From assembly GCA_964247055.1 (NCBI GenBank), contig OZ176056.1, positions 744,001 through 808,000 of the forward strand: 64,000 nucleotides of DNA, written 5' to 3'. Positions 26,601 to 41,400 of this stretch are shown piece by piece (position 1 is the first letter of the stretch; each line of letters starts with the position of its first letter). Position numbers and translations under genes: made by a program. The notes beneath the pieces were generated by a model. It had not been told where the DNA came from. It saw nothing but the letters and a program-made list of their open reading frames with translations, and made no database searches. This stretch comes from Paragordius varius. Its lineage: Eukaryota > Nematomorpha.

Positions 26601-28120
26601 AGATTTTGCCGGACGGTTTATTGTAAGATTTGGCTAACTTGAGTTTACTGTAAAGGACTAAACAGATTAAAGTATTATTGTGTACATCCACTCATCACCG
26701 AAGCCCCAATTCAGTAACAAGATAGACGGTGTTTTGGTTGTTAACGAGTTGAGAATTGATTGAAAACAGATTTTGCCGGACGGTTTATTGTAAGATTTGG
26801 CTAACTTGAGTTTACTGTAAAGGACTAAACAGATTAAGGTATTATTGTGTACATCCACTCATCACCGAAGCCCCAATTCAGTAACAAGATAGACGGTGTT
26901 TTGGTTGTTAACGAGTTGAGAATTGATTGAAAACATTTGTCGGACGGTTTACTGTAAGATTTGGCTAACTTGAGTTTATTGTAAAGGACTACACAGATTA
27001 AGGTATTATTGTGTACATCCACTCATCACCGAAGCCCCAATTCAGTAACAAGATAGACGGTGTTTTGGTTGTTAACGAGTTGAGAATTGATTGAAAACAG
27101 ATTTTGCCGGACGGTTTATTGTAAGATTTGGCTAACTTGAGTTTACTGTAAAGGACTAAACAGATTAAGGTATTATTGTGTACATCCACTCATCAGCGAA
27201 GCCCCAATTCAGTAACAAGATAGACGGTGTTTTGGTTGTTAACGAGTTGAGAATTGATTGAAAACAGATTTTGCCGGACGGTTTATTGTAAGACTTGGCT
27301 AACTTGAGTTTACTGTAAAGGACTAAACAGATTAAGGTATTATTGTGTACATCCACTCATCACCGAAGCCCCAATTCAGTAACAAGATAGACGGTGTTTT
27401 GGTTGTTAACGAGTTGAGAATCGATTGAAAACAGATTTTGCCGGACGGTTTATTGTAAGATTTGGCTAACTTGAGTTTACTGTAAAGGACTAAACAGATT
27501 AAAGTATTATTGTGTACATCCACTCATCACCGAAGCCCCAATTCAGTAACAAGATAGACGGTGTTTTGGTTGTTAACGAGTTGAGAATTGATTGAAAACA
27601 GATTTTGCCGGACGGTTTATTGTAAGATTTGGCTAACTTGAGTTTACTGTAAAGGACTAAACAGATTAAAGTATTATTGTGTACATCCACTCATCACCGA
27701 AGCCCCAATTCAGTAACAAGATAGACGGTGTTTTGGTTGTTAACGAGTTGAGAATCGATTGAAAACAGATTTTGCCGGACGGTGTATTGTAAGATTTGGC
27801 TAACTTGAGTTTACTGTAAAGGACTAAACAGATTAAGGTATTATTGTGTACATCCACTCATCACCGAAGCCCCAATTCAGTAACAAGATAGACGGTGTTT
27901 TGGTTGTTAACGAGTTGAGAATTGATTGAAAACAGATTTTGCCGGACGGTTTATTCTAAGATTTGGCTAACTTGAGTTTACTGTAAAGGACTAAACAGAT
28001 TAAGGTATTATTTTGTACATCCACTCATCACCGAAGCCCCAATTCAGTAACAAGATAGACGGTGTTTTGGTTGTTAACGAGTTGAGAATTGATTGAAAAC
28101 AGATTTTGCCGGACGGTTTA
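20700..28120. repeat. Higher-order satellite block 1 (7,346-bp period)
   Basis: Rare monomer variants here recur 7,346 bp further on. Examples: the TCATCAGCGAAGC variant (about 21849 and 29195), the 164-bp monomer (21490 and 28836), GGTTAACTTG..GGACAAAACAG (21121 and 28467) and CATCCCCTCATC (22850 and 30190). The period equals 44 monomers. Borders are approximate, set by where the lag match fails. Confidence 0.85.
22000..26650. repeat. Nested 14-mer repeat, two 2,340-bp copies
   Basis: Within block 1 the variants AATCGATTG (22076 / 24416), TTTATTCTAAG (about 22611 / 24951), CATCCCCTC (22850 / 25190) and TGCCGCACGG (23432 / 25772) recur at 2,340 bp. The same two copies reappear in block 2 at about 29.35-34.0 kb. 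Confidence 0.8.
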
Positions 28121-31100
28121 TTGTAAGATTTGGCTAACTTGAGTTTACTGTAAAGGACTAAACAGATTAAGGTATTATTGTGTACATCCACTCATCACCG
28201 AAGCCCCAATTCAGTAACAAGATAGACGGTGTTTTGGTTGTTAACGAGTTGAGAATTGATTGAAAACAGATTTTGCCGGACGGTTTATTGTAAGACTTGG
28301 CTAACTTGAGTTTACTGTAAAGGACTAAACAGATTAAGGTATTATTGTGTACATCCACTCATCACCGAAGCCCCAATTCAGTAACAAGATAGACGGTGTT
28401 TTGGTTGTTAACGAGTTGAGAATTGATTGAAAACAGATTTTGCCGGACGGTTTATTGTAAAGACTTGGTTAACTTGAGTTTACTGTAAAGGACAAAACAG
28501 ATTAAAGTATTATTGTGTACATCCACTCATCACCGAAGCCCCAATTCAGTAACAAGATAGACGGTGTTTTGGTTGTTAACGAGTTGAGAATTGATTGAAA
28601 ACAGATTTTGCCGGACGGTTTATTGTAAGATTTGGCTAACTTGAGTTTACTGTAAAGGACTAAACAGATTAAAGTATTATTGTGTACATCCACTCATCAC
28701 CGAAGCCCCAATTCAGTAACAAGATAGACGGTGTTTTGGTTGTTAACGAGTTGAGAATTGATTGAAAACAGATTTTGCCGGACGGTTTATTGTAAGATTT
28801 GGCTAACTTGAGTTTACTGTAAAGGACTAAACAGATTAAGGTATTATTGTGTACATCCACTCATCACCGAAGCCCCAATTCAGTAACAAGATAGACGGTG
28901 TTTTGGTTGTTAACGAGTTGAGAATTGATTGAAAACATTTGTCGGACGGTTTACTGTAAGATTTGGCTAACTTGAGTTTATTGTAAAGGACTACACAGAT
29001 TAAGGTATTATTGTGTACATCCACTCATCACCGAAGCCCCAATTCAGTAACAAGATAGACGGTGTTTTGGTTGTTAACGAGTTGAGAATTGATTGAAAAC
29101 AGATTTTGCCGGACGGTTTATTGTAAGATTTGGCTAACTTGAGTTTACTGTAAAGGACTAAACAGATTAAGGTATTATTGTGTACATCCACTCATCAGCG
29201 AAGCCCCAATTCAGTAACAAGATAGACGGTGTTTTGGTTGTTAACGAGTTGAGAATTGATTGAAAACAGATTTTGCCGGACGGTTTATTGTAAGACTTGG
29301 CTAACTTGAGTTTACTGTAAAGGACTAAACAGATTAAGGTATTATTGTGTACATCCACTCATCACCGAAGCCCCAATTCAGTAACAAGATAGACGGTGTT
29401 TTGGTTGTTAACGAGTTGAGAATCGATTGAAAACAGATTTTGCCGGACGGTTTATTGTAAGATTTGGCTAACTTGAGTTTACTGTAAAGGACTAAACAGA
29501 TTAAAGTATTATTGTGTACATCCACTCATCACCGAAGCCCCAATTCAGTAACAAGATAGACGGTGTTTTGGTTGTTAACGAGTTGAGAATTGATTGAAAA
29601 CAGATTTTGCCGGACGGTTTATTGTAAGATTTGGCTAACTTGAGTTTACTGTAAAGGACTAAACAGATTAAAGTATTATTGTGTACATCCACTCATCACC
29701 GAAGCCCCAATTCAGTAACAAGATAGACGGTGTTTTGGTTGTTAACGAGTTGAGAATCGATTGAAAACAGATTTTGCCGGACGGTGTATTGTAAGATTTG
29801 GCTAACTTGAGTTTACTGTAAAGGACTAAACAGATTAAGGTATTATTGTGTACATCCACTCATCACCGAAGCCCCAATTCAGTAACAAGATAGACGGTGT
29901 TTTGGTTGTTAACGAGTTGAGAATTGATTGAAAACAGATTTTGCCGGACGGTTTATTCTAAGATTTGGCTAACTTGAGTTTACTGTAAAGGACTAAACAG
30001 ATTAAGGTATTATTTTGTACATCCACTCATCACCGAAGCCCCAATTCAGTAACAAGATAGACGGTGTTTTGGTTGTTAACGAGTTGAGAATTGATTGAAA
30101 ACAGATTTTGCCGGACGGTTTATTGTAAGATTTGGCTAACTTGAGTTTATTGTAAAAGACTAAACAGATTAAGGTATTATTGTGTACATCCCCTCATCAC
30201 CGAAGCCCCAATTCAGTAACAAGATAGACGGTGTTTTGGTTGTTAACGAGTTGAGAATTGATTGAAAACAGATTTTGCCGGACGGTTTATTGTAAGATTT
30301 GGCTAACTTGAGTTTACTGTAAAGGACTAAACAGATTAAGGTATTATTGTGTACATCCACTCATCACCGAAGCCCCAATTCAGTAACAAGATAGACGGTG
30401 TTTTGGTTGTTAACGAGTTGAGAATTGATTGAAAACAGATTTTGCCGGACGGTTTATTGTAAGACTTGGCTAACTTGAGTTTACTGTAAAGGACTAAACA
30501 GATTAAGGTATTATTGTGTACATCCACTCATCACCGAAGCCCCAATTCAGTAACAAGATAGACGGTGTTTTGGTTGTTAACGAGTTGAGAATTGATTGAA
30601 AACAGATTTTGCCGGACGGTTTATTGTAAGACTTGGCTAACTTGAGTTTACTGTAAAGGACTAAACAGATTAAGGTATTATTGTGGACATCCACTCATCA
30701 CCGAAGCCCCAATTCAGTAACAAGATAGACGGTGTTTTGGTTGTTAACGAGTTGAGAATTGATTGAAAACAGATTTTGCCGCACGGTTTATTGTAAAGAC
30801 TTGGCTAACTTGAGTTTACTGTAAAGGATTAAACAGATTAAAGTATTACTGTGTACATCCACTCATCACCGAAGCCGCCATTCAGTAACAAGATAGATGG
30901 TGTTTTGGTTGTTAACGAGTTGAGAATTGATTGAAAACAGATTTTGCCGGACGGTTTATTGTAAAGACTTGGCTAACTTGAGTTTACTGTAAAGGACTAA
31001 ACAGATTAAGGTATTATTGTGTACATCCACTCATCACCGAAGCCCCAATTCAGTAACAAGATAGACGGTGTTTTGGTTGTTAACGAGTTGAGAATTGATT

Positions 31101-34100
31101 GAAAACAGATTTTGCCGGACGGTTTATTGTAAGACTTGGCTAACTTGAGTTTACTGTAAAGGACTAAACAGATTAAGGTATTATTGTGTACATCCACTCA
31201 TCACCGAAGCCCCAATTCAGTAACAAGATAGACGGTGTTTTGGTTGTTAACGAGTTGAGAATTGATTGAAAACAGATTTTGCCGGACGGTTTATTGTAAG
31301 ATTTGGCTAACTTGAGTTTACTGTAAAGGACTAAACAGATTAAAGTATTATTGTGTACATCCACTCATCACCGAAGCCCCAATTCAGTAACAAGATAGAC
31401 GGTGTTTTGGTTGTTAACGAGTTGAGAATTGATTGAAAACAGATTTTGCCGGACGGTTTATTGTAAGACTTGGCTAACTTGAGTTTACTGTAAACGACTA
31501 AACAGATTAAGGTATTATTGTGTACATCCACTCATCACCGAAGCCCCAATTCAGTAACAAGATAGACGGTGTTTTGGTTGTTAACGAGTTGAGAATTGAT
31601 TGAAAACAGATTTTGCCGGACGGTTTATTGTAAGATTTGGCTAACTTGAGTTTATTGTAAAAGACTAAACAGATTAAGGTATTATTGTGTACATCCACTC
31701 ATCACCGAAGCCCCAATTCAGTAACAAGATAGACGGTGTTTTGGTTGTTAACGAGTTGAGAATCGATTGAAAACAGATTTTGCCGGACGGTTTATTGTAA
31801 GATTTGGCTAACTTGAGTTTACTGTAAAGGACTAAACAGATTAAAGTATTATTGTGTACATCCACTCATCACCGAAGCCCCAATTCAGTAACAAGATAGA
31901 CGGTGTTTTGGTTGTTAACGAGTTGAGAATTGATTGAAAACAGATTTTGCCGGACGGTTTATTGTAAGATTTGGCTAACTTGAGTTTACTGTAAAGGACT
32001 AAACAGATTAAAGTATTATTGTGTACATCCACTCATCACCGAAGCCCCAATTCAGTAACAAGATAGACGGTGTTTTGGTTGTTAACGAGTTGAGAATCGA
32101 TTGAAAACAGATTTTGCCGGACGGTGTATTGTAAGATTTGGCTAACTTGAGTTTACTGTAAAGGACTAAACAGATTAAGGTATTATTGTGTACATCCACT
32201 CATCACCGAAGCCCCAATTCAGTAACAAGATAGACGGTGTTTTGGTTGTTAACGAGTTGAGAATTGATTGAAAACAGATTTTGCCGGACGGTTTATTCTA
32301 AGATTTGGCTAACTTGAGTTTACTGTAAAGGACTAAACAGATTAAGGTATTATTTTGTACATCCACTCATCACCGAAGCCCCAATTCAGTAACAAGATAG
32401 ACGGTGTTTTGGTTGTTAACGAGTTGAGAATTGATTGAAAACAGATTTTGCCGGACGGTTTATTGTAAGATTTGGCTAACTTGAGTTTATTGTAAAAGAC
32501 TAAACAGATTAAGGTATTATTGTGTACATCCCCTCATCACCGAAGCCCCAATTCAGTAACAAGATAGACGGTGTTTTGGTTGTTAACGAGTTGAGAATTG
32601 ATTGAAAACAGATTTTGCCGGACGGTTTATTGTAAGATTTGGCTAACTTGAGTTTACTGTAAAGGACTAAACAGATTAAGGTATTATTGTGTACATCCAC
32701 TCATCACCGAAGCCCCAATTCAGTAACAAGATAGACGGTATTTCGGTTGTTAACGAGTTGAGAATTGATTGAAAACAGATTTTGCCGGACGGTTTATTGT
32801 AAGACTTGGCTAACTTGAGTTTACTGTAAAGGACTAAACAGATTAAGGTATTATTGTGTACATCCACTCATCACCGAAGCCCCAATTCAGTAACAAGATA
32901 GACGGTGTTTTGGTTGTTAACGAGTTGAGAATTGATTGAAAACAGATTTTGCCGGACGGTTTATTGTAAGACTTGGCTAACTTGAGTTTACTGTAAAGGA
33001 CTAAACAGATTAAGGTATTATTGTGGACATCCACTCATCACCGAAGCCCCAATTCAGTAACAAGATAGACGGTGTTTTGGTTGTTAACGAGTTGAGAATT
33101 GATTGAAAACAGATTTTGCCGCACGGTTTATTGTAAAGACTTGGCTAACTTGAGTTTACTGTAAAGGATTAAACAGATTAAAGTATTACTGTGTACATCC
33201 ACTCATCACCGAAGCCGCCATTCAGTAACAAGATAGAGGGTGTTTTGGTTGTTAACGAGTTGAGAATTGATTGAAAACAGATTTTGCCGGACGGTTTATT
33301 GTAAAGACTTGGCTAACTTGAGTTTACTGTAAAGGACTAAACAGATTAAGGTATTATTGTGTACATCCACTCATCACCGAAGCCCCAATTCAGTAACAAG
33401 ATAGACGGTGTTTTGGTTGTTAACGAGTTGAGAATTGATTGAAAACAGATTTTGCCGGACGGTTTATTGTAAGACTTGGCTAACTTGAGTTTACTGTAAA
33501 GGACTAAACAGATTAAGGTATTATTGTGTACATCCACTCATCACCGAAGCCCCAATTCAGTAACAAGATAGACGGTGTTTTGGTTGTTAACGAGTTGAGA
33601 ATTGATTGAAAACAGATTTTGCCGGACGGTTTATTGTAAGATTTGGCTAACTTGAGTTTACTGTAAAGGACTAAACAGATTAAAGTATTATTGTGTACAT
33701 CCACTCATCACCGAAGCCCCAATTCAGTAACAAGATAGACGGTGTTTTGGTTGTTAACGAGTTGAGAATTGATTGAAAACAGATTTTGCCGGACGGTTTA
33801 TTGTAAGACTTGGCTAACTTGAGTTTACTGTAAACGACTAAACAGATTAAGGTATTATTGTGTACATCCACTCATCACCGAAGCCCCAATTCAGTAACAA
33901 GATAGACGGTGTTTTGGTTGTTAACGAGTTGAGAATTGATTGAAAACAGATTTTGCCGGACGGTTTATTGTAAGATTTGGCTAACTTGAGTTTACTGTAA
34001 AGGACTAAACAGATTAAAGTATTATTGTGTACATCCACTCATCACCGAAGCCCCAATTCAGTAACAAGATAGACGGTGTTTTGGTTGTTAACGAGTTGAG

Positions 34101-35470
34101 AATTGATTGAAAACAGATTTTGCCGGACGGTTTATTGTAAGATTTGGCTAACTTGAGTTTACTGTAAAGGACTAAACAGATTAAGGTATTATTGTGTACA
34201 TCCACTCATCACCGAAGCCCCAATTCAGTAACAAGATAGACGGTGTTTTGGTTGTTAACGAGTTGAGAATTGATTGAAAACATTTGTCGGACGGTTTACT
34301 GTAAGATTTGGCTAACTTGAGTTTATTGTAAAGGACTACACAGATTAAGGTATTATTGTGTACATCCACTCATCACCGAAGCCCCAATTCAGTAACAAGA
34401 TAGACGGTGTTTTGGTTGTTAACGAGTTGAGAATTGATTGAAAACAGATTTTGCCGGACGGTTTATTGTAAGATTTGGCTAACTTGAGTTTACTGTAAAG
34501 GACTAAACAGATTAAGGTATTATTGTGTACATCCACTCATCAGCGAAGCCCCAATTCAGTAACAAGATAGACGGTGTTTTGGTTGTTAACGAGTTGAGAA
34601 TTGATTGAAAACAGATTTTGCCGGACGGTTTATTGTAAGACTTGGCTAACTTGAGTTTACTGTAAAGGACTAAACAGATTAAGGTATTATTGTGTACATC
34701 CACTCATCACCGAAGCCCCAATTCAGTAACAAGATAGACGGTGTTTTGGTTGTTAACGAGTTGAGAATCGATTGAAAACAGATTTTGCCGGACGGTTTAT
34801 TGTAAGATTTGGCTAACTTGAGTTTACTGTAAAGGACTAAACAGATTAAAGTATTATTGTGTACATCCACTCATCACCGAAGCCCCAATTCAGTAACAAG
34901 ATAGACGGTGTTTTGGTTGTTAACGAGTTGAGAATTGATTGAAAACAGATTTTGCCGGACGGTTTATTGTAAGATTTGGCTAACTTGAGTTTACTGTAAA
35001 GGACTAAACAGATTAAAGTATTATTGTGTACATCCACTCATCACCGAAGCCCCAATTCAGTAACAAGATAGACGGTGTTTTGGTTGTTAACGAGTTGAGA
35101 ATCGATTGAAAACAGATTTTGCCGGACGGTGTATTGTAAGATTTGGCTAACTTGAGTTTACTGTAAAGGACTAAACAGATTAAGGTATTATTGTGTACAT
35201 CCACTCATCACCGAAGCCCCAATTCAGTAACAAGATAGACGGTGTTTTGGTTGTTAACGAGTTGAGAATTGATTGAAAACAGATTTTGCCGGACGGTTTA
35301 TTCTAAGATTTGGCTAACTTGAGTTTACTGTAAAGGACTAAACAGATTAAGGTATTATTTTGTACATCCACTCATCACCGAAGCCCCAATTCAGTAACAA
35401 GATAGACGGTGTTTTGGTTGTTAACGAGTTGAGAATTGATTGAAAACAGATTTTGCCGGACGGTTTATTG
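28120..35470. repeat. Higher-order satellite block 2 (7,346-bp period)
   Basis: Second copy of the 44-monomer block, matching the rare variants of block 1 in order. One base is offset after about 26310, where block 1 has a single-base deletion (GAGTTACTG for GAGTTTACTG). Confidence 0.85.
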
Positions 35471-38400
35471 TAAGATTTGGCTAACTTGAGTTTATTGTAA
35501 AAGACTAAACAGATTAAGGTATTATTGTGTACATCCCCTCATCACCGAAGCCCCAATTCAGTAACAAGATAGACGGTGTTTTGGTTGTTAACGAGTTGAG
35601 AATTGATTGAAAACAGATTTTGCCGGACGGTTTATTGTAAGATTTGGCTAACTTGAGTTTACTGTAAAGGACTAAACAGATTAAGGTATTATTGTGTACA
35701 TCCACTCATCACCGAAGCCCCAATTCAGTAACAAGATAGACGGTATTTCGGTTGTTAACGAGTTGAGAATTGATTGAAAACAGATTTTGCCGGACGGTTT
35801 ATTGTAAGACTTGGCTAACTTGAGTTTACTGTAAAGGACTAAACAGATTAAGGTATTATTGTGTACATCCACTCATCACCGAAGCCCCAATTCAGTAACA
35901 AGATAGACGGTGTTTTGGTTGTTAACGAGTTGAGAATTGATTGAAAACAGATTTTGCCGGACGGTTTATTGTAAGACTTGGCTAACTTGAGTTTACTGTA
36001 AAGGACTAAACAGATTAAGGTATTATTGTGGACATCCACTCATCACCGAAGCCCCAATTCAGTAACAAGATAGACGGTGTTTTGGTTGTTAACGAGTTGA
36101 GAATTGATTGAAAACAGATTTTGCCGCACGGTTTATTGTAAAGACTTGGCTAACTTGAGTTTACTGTAAAGGATTAAACAGATTAAAGTATTACTGTGTA
36201 CATCCACTCATCACCGAAGCCGCCATTCAGTAACAAGATAGATGGTGTTTTGGTTGTTAACGAGTTGAGAATTGATTGAAAACAGATTTTGCCGGACGGT
36301 TTATTCTAAGATTTGGCTAACTTGAGTTTACTGTAAAGGACTAAACAGATTAAGGTATTATTTTGTACATCCACTCATCACCGAAGCCCCAATTCAGTAA
36401 CAAGATAGACGGTGTTTTGGTTGTTAACGAGTTGAGAATTGATTGAAAACAGATTTTGCCGGACGGTTTATTGTAAGATTTGGCTAACTTGAGTTTATTG
36501 TAAAAGACTAAACAGATTAAGGTATTATTGTGTACATCCCCTCATCACCGAAGCCCCAATTCAGTAACAAGATAGACGGTGTTTTGGTTGTTAACGAGTT
36601 GAGAATTGATTGAAAACAGATTTTGCCGGACGGTTTATTGTAAGATTTGGCTAACTTGAGTTTACTGTAAAGGACTAAACAGATTAAGGTATTATTGTGT
36701 ACATCCACTCATCACCGAAGCCCCAATTCAGTAACAAGATAGACGGTATTTCGGTTGTTAACGAGTTGAGAATTGATTGAAAACAGATTTTGCCGGACGG
36801 TTTATTGTAAGACTTGGCTAACTTGAGTTTACTGTAAAGGACTAAACAGATTAAGGTATTATTGTGTACATCCACTCATCACCGAAGCCCCAATTCAGTA
36901 ACAAGATAGACGGTGTTTTGGTTGTTAACGAGTTGAGAATTGATTGAAAACAGATTTTGCCGGACGGTTTATTGTAAGACTTGGCTAACTTGAGTTTACT
37001 GTAAAGGACTAAACAGATTAAGGTATTATTGTGGACATCCACTCATCACCGAAGCCCCAATTCAGTAACAAGATAGACGGTGTTTTGGTTGTTAACGAGT
37101 TGAGAATTGATTGAAAACAGATTTTGCCGCACGGTTTATTGTAAAGACTTGGCTAACTTGAGTTTACTGTAAAGGATTAAACAGATTAAAGTATTACTGT
37201 GTACATCCACTCATCACCGAAGCCGCCATTCAGTAACAAGATAGATGGTGTTTTGGTTGTTAACGAGTTGAGAATTGATTGAAAACAGATTTTGCCGGAC
37301 GGTTTATTGTAAAGACTTGGCTAACTTGAGTTTACTGTAAAGGACTAAACAGATTAAGGTATTATTGTGTACATCCACTCATCACCGAAGCCCCAATTCA
37401 GTAACAAGATAGACGGTGTTTTGGTTGTTAACGAGTTGAGAATTGATTGAAAACAGATTTTGCCGGACGGTTTATTGTAAGACTTGGCTAACTTGAGTTT
37501 ACTGTAAAGGACTAAACAGATTAAGGTATTATTGTGTACATCCACTCATCACCGAAGCCCCAATTCAGTAACAAGATAGACGGTGTTTTGGTTGTTAACG
37601 AGTTGAGAATTGATTGAAAACAGATTTTGCCGGACGGTTTATTGTAAGATTTGGCTAACTTGAGTTTACTGTAAAGGACTAAACAGATTAAAGTATTATT
37701 GTGTACATCCACTCATCACCGAAGCCCCAATTCAGTAACAAGATAGACGGTGTTTTGGTTGTTAACGAGTTGAGAATTGATTGAAAACAGATTTTGCCGG
37801 ACGGTTTATTGTAAGACTTGGCTAACTTGAGTTTACTGTAAACGACTAAACAGATTAAGGTATTATTGTGTACATCCACTCATCACCGAAGCCCCAATTC
37901 AGTAACAAGATAGACGGTGTTTTGGTTGTTAACGAGTTGAGAATTGATTGAAAACAGATTTTGCCGGACGGTTTATTGTAAGATTTGGCTAACTTGAGTT
38001 TATTGTAAAAGACTAAACAGATTAAGGTATTATTGTGTACATCCACTCATCACCGAAGCCCCAATTCAGTAACAAGATAGACGGTGTTTTGGTTGTTAAC
38101 GAGTTGAGAATTGATTGAAAACAGATTTTGCCGGACGGTTTATTGTAAGATTTGGCTAACTTGAGTTTACTGTAAAGGACTAAACAGATTAAGGTATTAT
38201 TGTGTACATCCACTCATCACCGAAGCCCCAATTCAGTAACAAGATAGACGGTATTTTGGTTGTTAACGAGTTGAGAATTGATTGAAAACAGATTTTGCCG
38301 GACGGTTTATTGTAAGACTTGGCTAACTTGAGTTTACTGTAAAGGACTAAACAGATTAAGGTATTATTGTGTACATCCACTCATCACCGAAGCCCCAATT

Positions 38401-41400
38401 CAGTAACAAGATAGACGGTGTTTTGGTTGTTAACGAGTTGAGAATTGATTGAAAACAGATTTTGCCGGACGGTTTATTGTAAGACTTGGCTAACTTGAGT
38501 TTACTGTAAAGGACTAAACAGATTAAGGTATTATTGTGTACATCCACTCATCACCGAAGCCCCAATTCAGTAACAAGATAGACGGTGTTTTGGTTGTTAA
38601 CGAGTTGAGAATTGATTGAAAACAGATTTTGCCGGACGGTTTATTGTAAAGACTTGGCTAACTTGAGTTTACTGTAAAGGACTAAACAGATTAAAGTATT
38701 ACTGTGTACATCCACTCATCACCGAAGCCGCCATTCAGTAACAAGATAGATGGTGTTTTGGTTGTTAACGAGTTGAGAATTGATTGAAAACAGATTTTGC
38801 CGGACGGTTTATTGTAAAGATTTGGCTAACTTGAGTTTACTGTAAAGGACTAAACAGATTAAGGTATTATTGTGTACATCCACTCATCACCGAAGCCCCA
38901 ATTCAGTAACAAGATAGACGGTGTTTTGGTTGTTAACGAGTTGAGAATTGATTGAAAACATTTGCCGGACGGTTTATTGTAAGATTTGGCTAACTTGAGT
39001 TTATTGTAAAGGACTACACAGATTAAGGTATTATTGTGTACATCCACTCATCACCGAAGCCCCAATTCAGTAACAAGATAGACGGTGTTTTGGTTGTTAA
39101 CGAGTTGAGAATTGATTGAAAACAGATTTTGCCGGACGGTTTATTGTAAGATTTGGCTAACTTGAGTTTACTGTAAAGGACTAAACAGATTAAGGTATTA
39201 TTGTGTACATCCACTCATCACCGAAGCCCCAATTCAGTAACAAGATAGACGGTGTTTTGGTTGTTAACGAGTTGAGAATTGATTGAAAACAGATTTTGCC
39301 GGACGGTTTATTGTAAGACTTGGCTAACTTGAGTTTACTGTAAAGGACTAAACAGATTAAGGTATTATTGTGTACATCCACTCATCACCGAAGCCCCAAT
39401 TCAGTAACAAGATAGACGGTGTTTTGGTTGTTAACGAGTTGAGAATCGATTGAAAACAGATTTTGCCGGACGGTTTATTGTAAGATTTGGCTAACTTGAG
39501 TTTACTGTAAAGGACTAAACAGATTAAAGTATTATTGTGTACATCCACTCATCACCGAAGCCCCAATTCAGTAACAAGATAGACGGTGTTTTGGTTGTTA
39601 ACGAGTTGAGAATTGATTGAAAACAGATTTTGCCGGACGGTTTATTGTAAGATTTGGCTAACTTGAGTTTACTGTAAAGGACTAAACAGATTAAAGTATT
39701 ATTGTGTACATCCACTCATCACCGAAGCCCCAATTCAGTAACAAGATAGACGGTGTTTTGGTTGTTAACGAGTTGAGAATCGATTGAAAACAGATTTTGC
39801 CGGACGGTTTATTGTAAGATTTGGCTAACTTGAGTTTACTGTAAAGGACTAAACAGATTAAGGTATTATTGTGTACATCCACTCATCACCGAAGCCCCAA
39901 TTCAGTAACAAGATAGACGGTGTTTTGGTTGTTAACGAGTTGAGAATTGATTGAAAACAGATTTTGCCGGACGGTTTATTGTAAGATTTGGCTAACTTGA
40001 GTTTACTGTAAAGGACTAAACAGATTAAGGTATTATTTTGTACATCCACTCATCACCGAAGCCCCAATTCAGTAACAAGATAGACGGTGTTTTGGTTGTT
40101 AACGAGTTGAGAATTGATTGAAAACAGATTTTGCCGGACGGTTTATTGTAAGACTTGGCTAACTTGAGTTTACTGTAAAGGACTAAACAGATTAAGGTAT
40201 TATTGTGGACATCCACTCATCACCGAAGCCCCAATTCAGTAACAAGATAGACGGTGTTTTGGTTGTTAACGAGTTGAGAATTGATTGAAAACAGATTTTG
40301 CCGGACGGTTTATTATAAAGACTTGGCTAACTTGAGTTTACTGTAAAGGACTAAACAGATTAAAGTATTACTGTGTACATCCACTCATCACCGAAGCCGC
40401 CATTCAGTAACAAGATAGATGGTGTTTTGGTTGTTAACGAGTTGAGAATTGATTGAAAACAGATTTTGCCGGACGGTTTATTGTAAAGACTTGGCTAACT
40501 TGAGTTTACTGTAAAGGACTAAACAGATTAAGGTATTATTGTGTACATCCACTCATCACCGAAGCCCCAATTCAGTAACAAGATAGACGGTGTTTTGGTT
40601 GTTAACGAGTTGAGAATTGATTGAAAACAGATTTTGCCGGACGGTTTATTGTAAGATTTGGCTAACTTGAGTTTACTGTAAAGGACTACACAGATTAAAG
40701 TATTATTGTGTACATCCACTCATCACCGTAGCCCCAATTCAGTAACAAGATAGACGGTGTTTTGGTTGTTAACGAGTTGAGAATCGATTGAAAACAGATT
40801 TTGCCGGACGGTTTATTGTAAGATTTGGCTAACTTGAGTTTACTGTAAACGACTAAACAGATTAAGGTATTATTGTGTACATCCACTCATCACCGAAGCC
40901 CCAATTCAGTAACAAGATAGACGGTGTTTTGGTTGTTAACGAGTTGAGAATTGATTGAAAACAGATTTTGCCGGACGGTTTATTGTAAGATTTGGCTAAC
41001 TTGAGTTTATTGTAAAGGACTAAACAGATTAAGGTATTATTGTGTACATCCACTCATCACCGAAGCCCCAATTCAGTAACAAGATAGACGGTGTTTTGGT
41101 TGTTAACGAGTTGAGAATTGATTGAAAACAGATTTTGCCGGACGGTTTATTGTAAGATTTGGCTAACTTGAGTTTATTGTAAAAGACTAAACAGATTAAG
41201 GTATTATTGTGTACATCCACTCATCACCGAAGCCCCAATTCAGTAACAAGATAGACGGTGTTTTGGTTGTTAACGAGTTGAGAATTGATTGAAAACAGAT
41301 TTTGCCGGACGGTTTATTGTAAGATTTGGCTAACTTGAGTTTACTGTAAAGGACTAAACAGATTAAGGTATTATTGTGTACATCCACTCATCACCGAAGC

